64,000 nt of DNA from contig NZ_CP101166.1 in the NCBI RefSeq assembly GCF_024298885.1, forward strand, positions 3,843,149 through 3,907,148, in the 5' to 3' direction. Of this stretch, positions 8,330 through 17,157 are shown piece after piece. How positions within the stretch are numbered: the stretch's first letter is position 1; each line of letters opens with the position of its first letter. A model generated the notes under the pieces. That model was given only the letters and a program-made list of their open reading frames with translations. It was not told the DNA's origin and did no database searches. The position numbers were made by a program, and so were the translations under genes. The DNA is from Haloglomus halophilum. Its GTDB lineage: Archaea; Halobacteriota; Halobacteria; Halobacteriales; Haloarculaceae.

Positions 8330-9859
8330 TCACTTCTCCCGGACGGTGCCGCCGGAGAGGCCCTCCCACTCGACGCGGTAGCCCAGTCGCGAGAGCACCG
8401 CGCTCGCGTCGTCCAGGCTGTACTCGTCGAGGACGTGCTCCGCGTCGGCGAGGTCCATCCCCGCTTCGACGCGGTCGCCCACCGCCTCCAGCACTGCGGG
8501 ACGAACGAGCGTCCGCCCGACGCGCTCGTGCTCGGGGAACGCCTTGTCCTCGACCGCCTCCTCACCGACGCCGTGGCGTCCGGCGAGCGTCTCCAGCGTG
8601 ATGACGTCGTCGTCCGGTGCCAGCTCGTCCGGCAGGTCCGCGGCCGCGTCCGCCACGAGGTCGTCCTCGTACCGTCGGAGGGCGTCGACCACGTCCTTCA
8701 CCCGGACGCTCCCCTGGTAGGGGATGGCGCCGTCGGTCAGCTCCGCGACCGCCTCGCCGACGCCGAGCGACTCGTCGACCGCGACCAGCATCGTCACGTC
8801 CTCCAGCGTCTCCAGCCGCGAGAGCTTCTTCTCGACGTACTCCGGGGTCCAGAACCCCATGATCTCGAAGAAGACGCGGAAATCCCCGTGTCGGTAGTCG
8901 AACGCGAAGTCCGGGATGACGACGTGTGCGCCGCTGGCGAGCGGTTCGGGCTCGCGCACCAGATCCCAGTCGAGGTCCAGCGACGCGAACCGGGTGGCGA
9001 AGTCGCGCTCGACGCCCGAATCGTAGGTGGGCTCGACGACGGGCTCTGTCCCCGGCACCGAGACGTCCGCGTCGGTCAGTACCAGTTGCCGCTCGGTGCC
9101 GCGGTCGTCGACGGTGGCTTCGAGGCGCCACTCGGGCGCCGCCGCGACCGTCCGCAGGAGACGGGCGAACCGGGTGCCGTAGCGGCGCGAGCGCGAGAAG
9201 GGAGCACTCGGACCAGTGACGACCACCTCGCGGTCGCCCGGCCCGGCGTCGCGCTCGCCGTCCTCGACGCGGCGCACCTCGTACATCAGCCGGAGGCGCT
9301 TGACCACGGAGACGAGTTCCTTCGGCTCGGCCGAGCGCACCCGCACCTCGACGGCGTCGAACAGCGCGGTCTGTGCCAGCGAGAGGTCGTACTGTGTGAC
9401 GAGGGATTCGGGGTCGTAGCGCGAGTCGAACGTCGTGAGGACCTGCCGGGATTCGAGGTCGGCGTACAGCGAGTCGGCCACGTCGCCGGGTGCAGCGTCG
9501 AGCCCCTCGGCCGCCCGCTCGAGTGCGGTCCCGCGCTCGCCCTCGGTGACGACACCCACAGCCTCTGCGGCCTCGAAGGCGGCCGCCCGGGCGCGCCGTG
9601 GCTCGACGGCCGCTCGCGTCTCGAAGGTCGCCTCCCGTTCCAGAAGCTTCGCGAACCCACGCACGAGTTTGAAGTCGCTCGCCGACCGCTCCAGGTCAGT
9701 CAGCACCGTGTCCAGCGTCGCTCGCTCCTCGCCGACGTGCCCCTGGTAGACCCCGATGGCACGAGCCGCCAGCGCCCGGGCGTCGGCGTCGTCGCCGACG
9801 AACCGGGGATGATAGCCGCCACCGGCCCGCGAGACACGGAGCAGGTCCTTCGTCAGCAT
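8330..9859 (-). CDS. bax1: Bax1 (DUF790) nuclease, XPB partner
   Basis: A 509-residue DUF790 protein. In characterised archaea Bax1 binds the XPB helicase and is a structure-specific nuclease, together forming an unwinding and incision machine. Seen here: the N-terminal MLTKDLLRVSRAGG, a long helical middle, and a PD-(D/E)xK-like nuclease core with D317 (VIPDFAFD), E332 (FFEIMGFW) and K344/K345 (YVEKKLSRL). XPB lies on the same strand at 13190-14548, but three other genes sit between them. A minus-strand CTTAAC box about 30 nt upstream supports the start. Confidence 0.85.
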   Translation of the reverse strand: MLTKDLLRVSRAGGGYHPRFVGDDADARALAARAIGVYQGHVGEERATLDTVLTDLERSASDFKLVRGFAKLLEREATFETRAAVEPRRARAAAFEAAEAVGVVTEGERGTALERAAEGLDAAPGDVADSLYADLESRQVLTTFDSRYDPESLVTQYDLSLAQTALFDAVEVRVRSAEPKELVSVVKRLRLMYEVRRVEDGERDAGPGDREVVVTGPSAPFSRSRRYGTRFARLLRTVAAAPEWRLEATVDDRGTERQLVLTDADVSVPGTEPVVEPTYDSGVERDFATRFASLDLDWDLVREPEPLASGAHVVIPDFAFDYRHGDFRVFFEIMGFWTPEYVEKKLSRLETLEDVTMLVAVDESLGVGEAVAELTDGAIPYQGSVRVKDVVDALRRYEDDLVADAAADLPDELAPDDDVITLETLAGRHGVGEEAVEDKAFPEHERVGRTLVRPAVLEAVGDRVEAGMDLADAEHVLDEYSLDDASAVLSRLGYRVEWEGLSGGTVREK

Positions 9860-9972
9860 CCGGCCGGGTGGTCGGAGAGCGGGCGGTTAAGGGCTCCGTC
9901 GCTCGACCGAACCATCGGAATCGGCACCAGCCATGCTAGAGATTTACAGTCTCCCGGGGGGAGTGGCCGGAC

Positions 9973-10173
9973 ATGAGCCCACACACGGTCTCGGTCGGCA
10001 TCCCGATCGCCGGCACCGTCGTCGGGATGGTCATCATGATTCTCGGTGTCCTCCAGGGGGGTATCAACCCGACCCTTCTCGCGGGGACGCTGGTGATGAT
10101 GGGCGGTATCGGATACCTGGCCCGCGACCTCATCATCCTCGAGGCGGAGACCGAGCCCGAGAGCCACCATTGA
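9973..10173 (+). CDS. small two-helix membrane protein
   Basis: 66 residues with two clear hydrophobic segments (about 8-27 and 34-54, the second containing LAGTLVMMGGIGYLARDLI) and a short acidic tail ending in HH. A Gly-rich GAGTGG-type Shine-Dalgarno-like stretch and an ATTTAC box 33 nt upstream fit a short-leader transcript. No family is recognised. The opposite-strand frame is longer, but it reverses the hydrophobic pattern and looks like a shadow. Confidence 0.6.
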   Translation: MSPHTVSVGIPIAGTVVGMVIMILGVLQGGINPTLLAGTLVMMGGIGYLARDLIILEAETEPESHH

Positions 10174-10210
10174 GCCATCACCACCGGAGCCGTCACCTCC
10201 TGTCGCGCGT

Positions 10211-10282
10211 CCCGTCGTGAGTCCTGCTACGAGCCCCGTCGTGAGTCCTGCTACGAGCCCCGTCGTGAGTCCTGCCGCGTGC
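10211..10282. repeat. 24-bp tandem repeat, three copies
   Basis: Unit CCCGTCGTGAGTCCTGCTAC plus GAGC (24 bp) occurs at 10211-10234 and 10235-10258 with no difference. A third copy at 10259-10282 is diverged in its last third. It lies between the small membrane protein and the PPOX-fold gene. Twenty-four bases preserve frame, but no supported gene covers it. Confidence 0.85.
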
Positions 10283-10368
10283 CCTGCCGTGTCCGGATGG
10301 CGCGCCGCCGGGAACCAGTTAAGTACCTGCGTGACACCGTGCCACGATATGCACAGCGGAGGGCGGCC

Positions 10369-11247
10369 ATGAGTCTCGACGGCGCAGGTCTCGATGTCGA
10401 CCGCCTCCAGCGGGCCGTCCACGACTCCCCGGCGGTCGAGGTGGCGACGGCCGCCGGGGACCGGCCACGGACCTACCCGCTGACGCCGTTCTACGACGAG
10501 GCCCGCGAGGCCGTGGTCGTCACCTCCCCGCCGGCCTACGCGGGCAAGGTCGACACCGTCCGCGAGAATCCGAAGCTCTCCCTGCTGTTCTACGACGCCG
10601 GCGAGCCGTTCGTGCTGTACGGCCGCGGCACCGTCCGCGACGACGACCTGGAGGCGAACGCGGAGTACGTCCAGAACCTCATCCGGGCCGAGCCCCCGTC
10701 GGAGAAGCGCGAGGGGTTCACGAAGACCTCGTCGCTGCTCGACTCACGTCTCGGCCGGTTCCTCTTCGGCTGGTACGCGCTGCGGCTGGTCGTCGAGGTG
10801 GAGCCGGTACGCGTCGAACCGCTCGAGGACGCGACGCCCGGCCGGTTGCCACCGTGGCCCGAGCAGGGTGTCGACGCCGCGGAGGCCGACTCGTACGACC
10901 GGCTCGCGCTCACCGTCGTCGGCGAGGACGGCTGGCCGACGACACGGACGGTCCGCGATGTCGAGCACCGTGGCGCGGACGCCGTGGTGCTGGACACACC
11001 CCTCGCCGTCGAGGACGGTCAGCCCGCGTCCCTCCTCTGCCACTGGCACACGCCGGACCTGTCGAAACTCGGGCAGCGGCTCTTCCGGGGGCGCGTCGCG
11101 GACGCTGGGGCGGACAGCGTGCGGTTCGAGCCCGGCAGCTCGACATCGATGCGGAACGCGACACGGCTGGACCGACTGAGGTTCATCTGGAACGGGAAAC
11201 GCCGGACGCGGGCGTACTTCCGGCAGCGGGATGGCCCCGAGGGGTGA
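10369..11247 (+). CDS. pyridoxamine-phosphate-oxidase-like (FMN split-barrel) protein
   Basis: 292 residues from the ATG at 10369. The longer frame from 10279 runs through the tandem repeat region and is not needed. The N-terminal half shows the split-barrel pattern of the PPOX/flavin-reductase superfamily: YPLTPFYDEAREAVVVTSPP, then AGKVDTVRENPKLSLLFYD and a YGRGTV strand. The C-terminal half appears to repeat the fold (ALTVVGEDGWPTTRTVRD, then LLCHWHTPDLSKLGQRLFRG). Members bind FMN, F420 or heme; the cofactor cannot be decided here. GTTAAG and GATATG boxes precede it. Confidence 0.72.
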   Translation: MSLDGAGLDVDRLQRAVHDSPAVEVATAAGDRPRTYPLTPFYDEAREAVVVTSPPAYAGKVDTVRENPKLSLLFYDAGEPFVLYGRGTVRDDDLEANAEYVQNLIRAEPPSEKREGFTKTSSLLDSRLGRFLFGWYALRLVVEVEPVRVEPLEDATPGRLPPWPEQGVDAAEADSYDRLALTVVGEDGWPTTRTVRDVEHRGADAVVLDTPLAVEDGQPASLLCHWHTPDLSKLGQRLFRGRVADAGADSVRFEPGSSTSMRNATRLDRLRFIWNGKRRTRAYFRQRDGPEG

Positions 11248-11265
11248 GTGCGCTCTCGACGGCGT

Positions 11266-13110
11266 TCAGACGCCGTAGATGACCGCGATGCCGAGCGTCA
11301 CGACGACCGCGAGGAGCAACTGCAGCGGGAGTCCGACCCGGGTGAAGTCCGTGAACCGGTAGCCGCCCGGCCCGTACACCATCAGGTTGGTCTGGTAGCC
11401 GATGGGGGTCGCGAAGGCGGCCCCGCCGGCGAACAGGACCGCCAGCAGGAACGCGAACCCGTCCGAGCCGACCTGCGAGGCGGTGTCGACGGCGACCGGG
11501 ACCATCAGGACCGTCATCGCGACGGGGGTGATGAGGGCCGCGACCAGGCCGGAGACGAGGAAGACCACCCCCAGCAGCGCGAGGGTCGGGACGTAGATGC
11601 TGACCTCCGCGAAGAGCGAGGCCACCAGTGCCGCGCCGCCGGTGCGCTGGAGCGCCACCCCGAGCGGGAGGATGCCGGCCAGCAGGAAGATGACGTTCCA
11701 GGAGACGGCGTCGTAGGCCTGGCGGGTGGAGAGGCAGTCGGTGGCGAGCATCACGAAGACGCCGCCCAGCGCCGCGATTACGATGGGGAGCAGGTCGAGC
11801 GCGGCCAGCAGGATGACGCCCACGAGCGTCCCGAGCGCGACGGGCGTCCGCGGCGAGAGCGGTTCGGGCTCCAGTTCGTCGAAATCGACGGGACGCTTCG
11901 GCTCGCGCAACAGCGCCAGGTCGTCGGTGTCGGTGAGGTATCGCGCCGCGGCGGGCGTCGTCTGGAGCAACAGCGTGTCGCCGGCCCGGAGCCGACGCTC
12001 GCGCAGGTCCTCGCGGAGCAGCCCCCCCTCGCGCTTGACCGCCAGGACGGTCGTATCCAGGCGGCGGGTGAGGATGCTCTCGCCGATGCTCGTGCCCACG
12101 AGGTCCGAGTCCGGGAGGACGACAGCCTCGACAAGTTGCCCGCGCTCGCCCAGCAGGTCCTCCTCGGTGACGACCTCGCGGGGGAACTGCCGGAGCGTGT
12201 AGCGCTCGACGAGGCGGTTCAGGTCGCGCAGCGTCGACCGGATGACCAGCGCGTCACCCGCCTCGACGATGCGGTCGGTGGTGGCGGCGATGACCCCTTC
12301 GCCCTCGCGCTCGATGCGCAGCAGGTCCGCCCGGATGTCCTCCTCGCCGTCGATGGTCTCCTGGACCTCGTGGACCGACTGCCCGACGAACGGCGAGTCC
12401 TCCCGGACCGTCACCAGCGAGAGATGGTCCTCCAGTTCGTACGCCTCCGTCAGGTCGGTGTCGGCCGCCACGCGCTCCGGGACGAGGTACCGCCCGACCG
12501 TCAGGAGGTAGGCGATGCCGACGACGAGGACGACGACACCGAGCGGTGTGAACTCGAACATCCCGATGGGGCCGCGGTCGAGGAGTTCGACGGCGAGGTC
12601 GCTGGCGATGAGGTTGCTCGCGGTCCCGATCAGCGTGAGTTTCCCGCCCAGCATCGCCGCGAACGACAGGGGCATGAGCAGCCGCGACCGCGAGATGCCG
12701 GCCTGCTCCGCGAGGCCGGTCACCATCGGGATGAACACGGCGACGACGGGGGTGTTGTTGACGAATCCGGCCGAGAGCCCGGTCGTGGACACCGTCGCCG
12801 CCAGCAAGCGTCGCTCCTCGCCGCCCGTGATGCGGCCCAGGAACAGGCCCAGCCGCTCGACGATGCCCGTCCGCTGGACCCCCTCGCTGAGGATGTACAT
12901 CGCGAGGACGGTGAGCGTCGCCGCACTCCCGAAGCCCGAGAGAGCCTCGACGGGGGAGACCTGCGTGAGCGGTTCGAGGACGGCCAGTGCCACCAGGACG
13001 CCGATAGCGGTCACGTCGGGCGGGAGCTTCTCCGAGACGAACAGCGCCAGTGCGGCGAACACGAGGCCGAACGTCACGGCCATCCCCGTCGTCACTGGCG
13101 GCAATGCCAT
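11266..13110 (-). CDS. SLC13/DASS-type permease with two RCK_C domains
   Basis: 614 residues. About 11 membrane segments are split by a soluble insert. The first half carries the DASS/SLC13 signature VNNTPVVAVFIP (117-128) and LIGTASNLIAS (160-170). The insert holds two RCK_C (TrkA-C-like) domains at about 228-300 and 323-395, each ending in a GD-x-L/V strand (AGDALVI, AGDTLLLQ). The second half ends with AFATPIGYQTNLMVYGPGGY. Such proteins move divalent anions (dicarboxylate, sulfate or phosphate) with sodium; the substrate is not readable. The start was moved from 13323 to 13110: membrane homology begins there, and a minus-strand TTTTG box is 26 nt upstream. Confidence 0.85.
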   Translation of the reverse strand: MALPPVTTGMAVTFGLVFAALALFVSEKLPPDVTAIGVLVALAVLEPLTQVSPVEALSGFGSAATLTVLAMYILSEGVQRTGIVERLGLFLGRITGGEERRLLAATVSTTGLSAGFVNNTPVVAVFIPMVTGLAEQAGISRSRLLMPLSFAAMLGGKLTLIGTASNLIASDLAVELLDRGPIGMFEFTPLGVVVLVVGIAYLLTVGRYLVPERVAADTDLTEAYELEDHLSLVTVREDSPFVGQSVHEVQETIDGEEDIRADLLRIEREGEGVIAATTDRIVEAGDALVIRSTLRDLNRLVERYTLRQFPREVVTEEDLLGERGQLVEAVVLPDSDLVGTSIGESILTRRLDTTVLAVKREGGLLREDLRERRLRAGDTLLLQTTPAAARYLTDTDDLALLREPKRPVDFDELEPEPLSPRTPVALGTLVGVILLAALDLLPIVIAALGGVFVMLATDCLSTRQAYDAVSWNVIFLLAGILPLGVALQRTGGAALVASLFAEVSIYVPTLALLGVVFLVSGLVAALITPVAMTVLMVPVAVDTASQVGSDGFAFLLAVLFAGGAAFATPIGYQTNLMVYGPGGYRFTDFTRVGLPLQLLLAVVVTLGIAVIYGV

Positions 13111-13189
13111 ACGGGGTGCGCGATGCCACCCGACAAAACGGTTCGCCTCGCCCCGTCGGCCAGGTGCCGGCGGGGACGTACACTCGCGT

Positions 13190-14548
13190 TCACCGCCGCC
13201 GCCGCGCCACCCGCTCCTCGGCGGTCTCCTCCGTGACGAGTTCGTACAGCGTCGCCCGCCCGCCGTCCGCCTTCGGCCGCAGCACCCGCCCGAGACGTTG
13301 CGTGAACTCGCGCTCGCTCCCACTCCCCGAGAGCACCACCGCGACGTTCGCGTCCGGCACGTCCACGCCCTCGTCGAGCACGTTCGCGGTCACGACGCGC
13401 GAGTAATCGCCCTCGCGGAACCGCTCGAGGATCTCGCGCCGCTCGGCCGCGGCTGTCTCGTGGGTGATGGCCGGTATCAGGAACCGCTCGGAGAGCCGGT
13501 AGACGAGGTCGGTGTACGCGGTGAACACGATGACGCGGTCCTCGCGATGGTGATCCAGCACCCGCTCGAGTTCGCGCACCTTGTTCTCGGCGTTCATCAT
13601 CACCTCGCGGGCACGCTGTTTGGCCAGGAGCGCCTCCCGTGCCCGCGGGTCGTTGCCCGACCGCTTGACGAGTTCCTGGTAGTCGCTACCCGAGCGCAGT
13701 TGGATGCCCGACTGCGCGAGGTAGTCCGTGAACGTGCCCTGGTACTCCTCGTAGCGCTCGCGTTCCTCCTCGGTGAGTTCGACGGCGACGCGCTTGATGT
13801 CGAAGTCGGCGAGGTGGTCCCCCGCGAGGTCCTCGGCCGAGAGCCGGTGGACCACGGGCCCGACCAGCTCCTCGATGACCTCGTGGGCGCCGTCCGGGCG
13901 CTCGAAGGTCGCCGTGAGCCCCATCCGGGCGGGCGCGGCGAGGAGGCGCGCGATGTCGCGGTACCCCTCGCCCCCGAGGTGGTGGACCTCATCGAAGACG
14001 ACCAGTTCGAAGTCCCCGCCGAGTTCGTCCGCCCGGAGGTACGCCGAGTCGTAGGTGGAGACGGTGATGTCCTCGACGCGCTGCTCACCCCCTCCGAGGC
14101 GGCCGATGGGCACGTCGAACTCCGCCGCGAGTTCGCGCTCCCACTGGTCCAGCAGGTCGATGGTCGGGACGACCACGAGCGTGGGGGCCGAGCGCGCGGC
14201 GATGGCCGCGATAGCGACCACCGTCTTCCCGCTCCCGGTCGGGAGTTCGAGAACGCCGCGGCAGTCGGCCCCGCGCCACGCGTCGAACGCGTCGCGCTGG
14301 TAGTCTCGGAGTTCGTACGCCGTCGCGAGGTCGGGGAGGTCGCCGGCGTCGAGGACGGCGTCGTCGACGGCCACGTCCCGCTCGGCGAGCGCGTCACGGA
14401 GGTCGGCGTAGCGGTGGGCGGGGGCACGCCAGGATTCCGAGCGGTCGTCGTACTCGGCACCGGGGAGGTCCGCGACGACGGACTCGGGACCGGTGATGCG
14501 GACGGTCCCCTCGTCGAAGCGCAGGCGGACGGGCGCGGCGTCGGTCAC
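13190..14548 (-). CDS. xpb: XPB/Rad25 DNA repair helicase
   Basis: 452 residues, GTG start. An N-terminal damage-recognition-like domain (1-75) precedes RecA1 with Walker A LPTGSGKT (102-109), DEVHH (186-190) and LTATF (211-215). A ThM-like helical insert is followed by RecA2 with ITHETAAAERREILERF, NVLDEGVDVPDA and QRLGRVLRPK. XPB is a 3'-5' helicase acting with the nuclease Bax1. The RED motif usual after LTAT is here F-E-R-P-D-G, so it is altered. A minus-strand TTCAAA box is 27 nt before the GTG, fitting a leaderless start. Confidence 0.9.
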   Translation of the reverse strand: MTDAAPVRLRFDEGTVRITGPESVVADLPGAEYDDRSESWRAPAHRYADLRDALAERDVAVDDAVLDAGDLPDLATAYELRDYQRDAFDAWRGADCRGVLELPTGSGKTVVAIAAIAARSAPTLVVVPTIDLLDQWERELAAEFDVPIGRLGGGEQRVEDITVSTYDSAYLRADELGGDFELVVFDEVHHLGGEGYRDIARLLAAPARMGLTATFERPDGAHEVIEELVGPVVHRLSAEDLAGDHLADFDIKRVAVELTEEERERYEEYQGTFTDYLAQSGIQLRSGSDYQELVKRSGNDPRAREALLAKQRAREVMMNAENKVRELERVLDHHREDRVIVFTAYTDLVYRLSERFLIPAITHETAAAERREILERFREGDYSRVVTANVLDEGVDVPDANVAVVLSGSGSEREFTQRLGRVLRPKADGGRATLYELVTEETAEERVARRRR

Positions 14549-14694
14549 GGTCGGGGGTCCGGCCCCGTCCGGTTTGAATCGTGTGGGTGCTCTCCCACCG
14601 GGACCGCCGAGCGCCCCCGGTCGCGGAACCGGTGGCGCCGGGCGTGTTGCCCCTGGCCCCTACAATGATGTGTCGGTGTTGCTACTCGATATCT

Positions 14695-16296
14695 GTGCTC
14701 GACGACGAGATTTCCCGCCGTCGAATGCTCGCCGCCGTGGGAATCGCTGGCGCTCTCGCCGGTTGTGGGTCCCCGTCCGAGGAGGAGACCACGCCGACAT
14801 CATCGCCAGCGACGACCACGACAGCCTCACCGACCGAGACTGGAGTGCCGACGGCGACATCGACACCGGAACCCGAGGCCGAATTGGAGATCACATCGAT
14901 CACACTGCAGCCGGATACCGTTACGGTCGGCGAGCCCATCGAGGTCGAGGTCGTCGCCCGCAACTCCGGTGACGCCGATGGGACGACCGATCTCTCGCTC
15001 GGTGTCGACGGCGAGGCGGTCAGCGAAGAGCGGGTCGAGGTACCAGCCGGGGAGGACATCCGGGTCGTGCTGACCAGCCCTGAAACATCCCGAGCCGGCA
15101 TCGTGAGCGTGTCGGTCGACGGTCAGCCCGCCGGTGACGTTACCGTCGAGCCGCCGGAGGTCCTCCACGTCGCCCCGGACGGCGATGATTCCGCTCCTGG
15201 CATCGAAGATGCACCGCTTGCATCGATTCAGGAGGGGCTCCGACGGGCGATTCCCGGAGATACGGTCCGTCTCCACCCGGGCGAGTACCGTGAGGTCGTG
15301 CGGACAACACGGGATGGGACATCCGACCGACCGATAACGCTGACCGGCCCCGCTGAGGCGGTCGTTCGACCGCCGGCCCGGTCGGACGACTGTCTCATCG
15401 TCCACCACAGTCACTTCCACGTCACCGGGATAACGATAGACGGCCTGCTGGAACCGGAGCGGAGGTTCGCGGATTACAGCGCGTGGGCCGACCGGTGCGT
15501 GCTCGTCACTCCGACACCGCGATACGAGGCGGGAGTCGAGTATCTCCGCGATATCGTCATCGAACCGTCTCGCATCGGGAACTCCGGTCGGGCCCTGATC
15601 CAGACGATGCGGCTTCGCGACGCGTCGATCGGCGACTTCGAGCTCATCGGACCCGTGGGGATGCACTACGATCAACGTGTAGAGAACCACAAGGAGGGGC
15701 ACATCCGCGAGATTGTCTACATCGGCAACTCGGAAACCGCACGCGGGACCTCGTATCACCCGTGGGAGACACTCGACCGCAGTCGGAACATCCGTATCCA
15801 TCACATCGACAACAGCGAGGGGTACCGGAACGCCGAGTTCGTCGATATCAAACTCGGCAGTACGGATGTCACGGTCGAGTACTGTACCAACCGCAACTCG
15901 GGGCACTCGACCGAGCCCGCGTCGTGGTCGGCTGTCAATCTCGGCGGCAACGGCTGTACGATACGGTGGAACGATTTCGCGGACGGGCCTGTCGGCGTGA
16001 ACCTCGCGGCCTGGGTACCGACGGGTGATATCGACGGGAGCGAGTGGGCACGAGACCACGAAATCTACGGTAATCGGTTCGCCGACTTCTCCGAGAAGGT
16101 ATTCAACTTCGAATCGTCGGGGGATGTCGTCGGGTCCAGCCCGGAAGCACAGGCGGTCCTGTGCGGGAACGAGATCGAGGGGGCGAACGCCGATGAATAC
16201 GCCTACGCGAGCGAGCGCTGCGAGGCGGCCGTCCCGGAAGGAGACGGAATCGGCCATTCCGGGGGAGAGCGCGCCGAGCCGGAGGACCGAGGATAA
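14695..16296 (+). CDS. Tat lipoprotein with CARDB-like and right-handed beta-helix domains
   Basis: 533 residues from a GTG start. The N-terminus has SRRRMLAAVG and lipobox LAGC (C24), a Tat-type lipoprotein signal. A Thr/Ser/Pro-rich linker, probably O-glycosylated, leads to a CARDB-like beta-sandwich (about 65-150: VTVGEPIEVEVVARNSG). The rest starts with HVAPDGDDSAPG and looks like a DUF1565/pectate-lyase-type parallel beta helix. It may bind or cleave a polysaccharide at the cell surface. I prefer GTG 14695 because TACAAT, a TATA-like box that includes the alternative ATGs at 14665/14668, lies about 30 nt upstream. Codon use is less GC3-biased than neighbours, a weak hint of transfer. Confidence 0.72.
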   Translation: MLDDEISRRRMLAAVGIAGALAGCGSPSEEETTPTSSPATTTTASPTETGVPTATSTPEPEAELEITSITLQPDTVTVGEPIEVEVVARNSGDADGTTDLSLGVDGEAVSEERVEVPAGEDIRVVLTSPETSRAGIVSVSVDGQPAGDVTVEPPEVLHVAPDGDDSAPGIEDAPLASIQEGLRRAIPGDTVRLHPGEYREVVRTTRDGTSDRPITLTGPAEAVVRPPARSDDCLIVHHSHFHVTGITIDGLLEPERRFADYSAWADRCVLVTPTPRYEAGVEYLRDIVIEPSRIGNSGRALIQTMRLRDASIGDFELIGPVGMHYDQRVENHKEGHIREIVYIGNSETARGTSYHPWETLDRSRNIRIHHIDNSEGYRNAEFVDIKLGSTDVTVEYCTNRNSGHSTEPASWSAVNLGGNGCTIRWNDFADGPVGVNLAAWVPTGDIDGSEWARDHEIYGNRFADFSEKVFNFESSGDVVGSSPEAQAVLCGNEIEGANADEYAYASERCEAAVPEGDGIGHSGGERAEPEDRG

Positions 16297-16388
16297 GGGC
16301 CCCGGATTCCGTCACCACCCGACCGAGCCAGTCCGGACGCGGAGTCGCATCTACAACCCTTATCCGCTACCGTCGCCAATCCGGACGT

Positions 16389-17018
16389 ATGAGCGAGAAG
16401 GACGCCGCGCCCGATGCCGAGGACGCGGCGGACACCGACGGAGCCGCCGAGGACGACGCCGCCACGGACGTCGAAGCCGACGAGGAGCTCGTGGCCCGGG
16501 TCGAGGAGTCGGACCCGGAGACCATCGCCCGCGAGATCGCCTCGCTCCGGTCGGCCCGCCACGACGCCGAGGACGCTGCCGCGGAGTACGAGGAACGGGT
16601 GGAGGACCTCGAAGAGAAGCTCAAGCGCAAGCAGGCCGAGTTCCAGAACTTCAAGAAGCGGATGGAGCGCAAGCAAGAGGAGCAGAAGCAGCGCGCCACC
16701 GAGGAACTCGTCGAGCGGCTGCTCGACGTCCGGAACAACCTCGTCCGGGCGCTGGAGCAGGACGAGGACGCCGACATCCGTGGCGGCGTGCGGACGACGC
16801 TGGACCAGTTCGACCGCGTGCTCGACGCCGAGAACGTGGTCGCCATCGAGCCCGAACCGGGTGAGGAGGTCGACCCCCAGCGCCACGAGGTGCTGATGCG
16901 GGTCGGGAGCAACCAGCCCGAGGGGACCGTCGACGAGCTCCACCGCCCGGGCTACGAGATGGCCGAGAAGGTGTTGCAGGCCGCCCAGGTCACCGTCTCC
17001 GACGGCTCCGGCGAGTAA
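16389..17018 (+). CDS. grpE: nucleotide exchange factor GrpE
   Basis: 209 residues. It catalyses ADP release from DnaK. An acidic N-terminal arm (1-45) precedes a long coiled coil (about 50-115) containing KRKQAEFQNFKKRMERKQEE. The compact C-terminal beta domain has PQRHEVLMRVGSNQPEG and HRPGYEMAEKVLQAAQV. A TATA-like CTTATC is 28 nt upstream. dnaK lies 1.1 kb downstream on the same strand, separated by one unrelated hydrolase-fold gene; dnaJ is not visible in this window. Confidence 0.95.
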   Translation: MSEKDAAPDAEDAADTDGAAEDDAATDVEADEELVARVEESDPETIAREIASLRSARHDAEDAAAEYEERVEDLEEKLKRKQAEFQNFKKRMERKQEEQKQRATEELVERLLDVRNNLVRALEQDEDADIRGGVRTTLDQFDRVLDAENVVAIEPEPGEEVDPQRHEVLMRVGSNQPEGTVDELHRPGYEMAEKVLQAAQVTVSDGSGE

Positions 17019-17157
17019 CCAGCACGACCCGACACCCCACATTCTGGTCCGGTGCCGACCCACCGGGACCACCCTTTTGCGCTCGGCCCGCGCACGCTCG
17101 GGTGATGACGAAGCGCGGCCATGGACGGCCCCGGAGGGCGACGGAGGACGACCGACC

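Noticed and set aside
10211-10282. CRISPR array
   Set aside because: Units are directly adjacent with no spacers, and no cas genes are visible in the window.
9853-10422. Minus-strand protein with repeated GLVAGLTT units
   Set aside because: The repeat is just the tandem DNA repeat read in one frame, and the ORF is antisense to a convincing small membrane protein.
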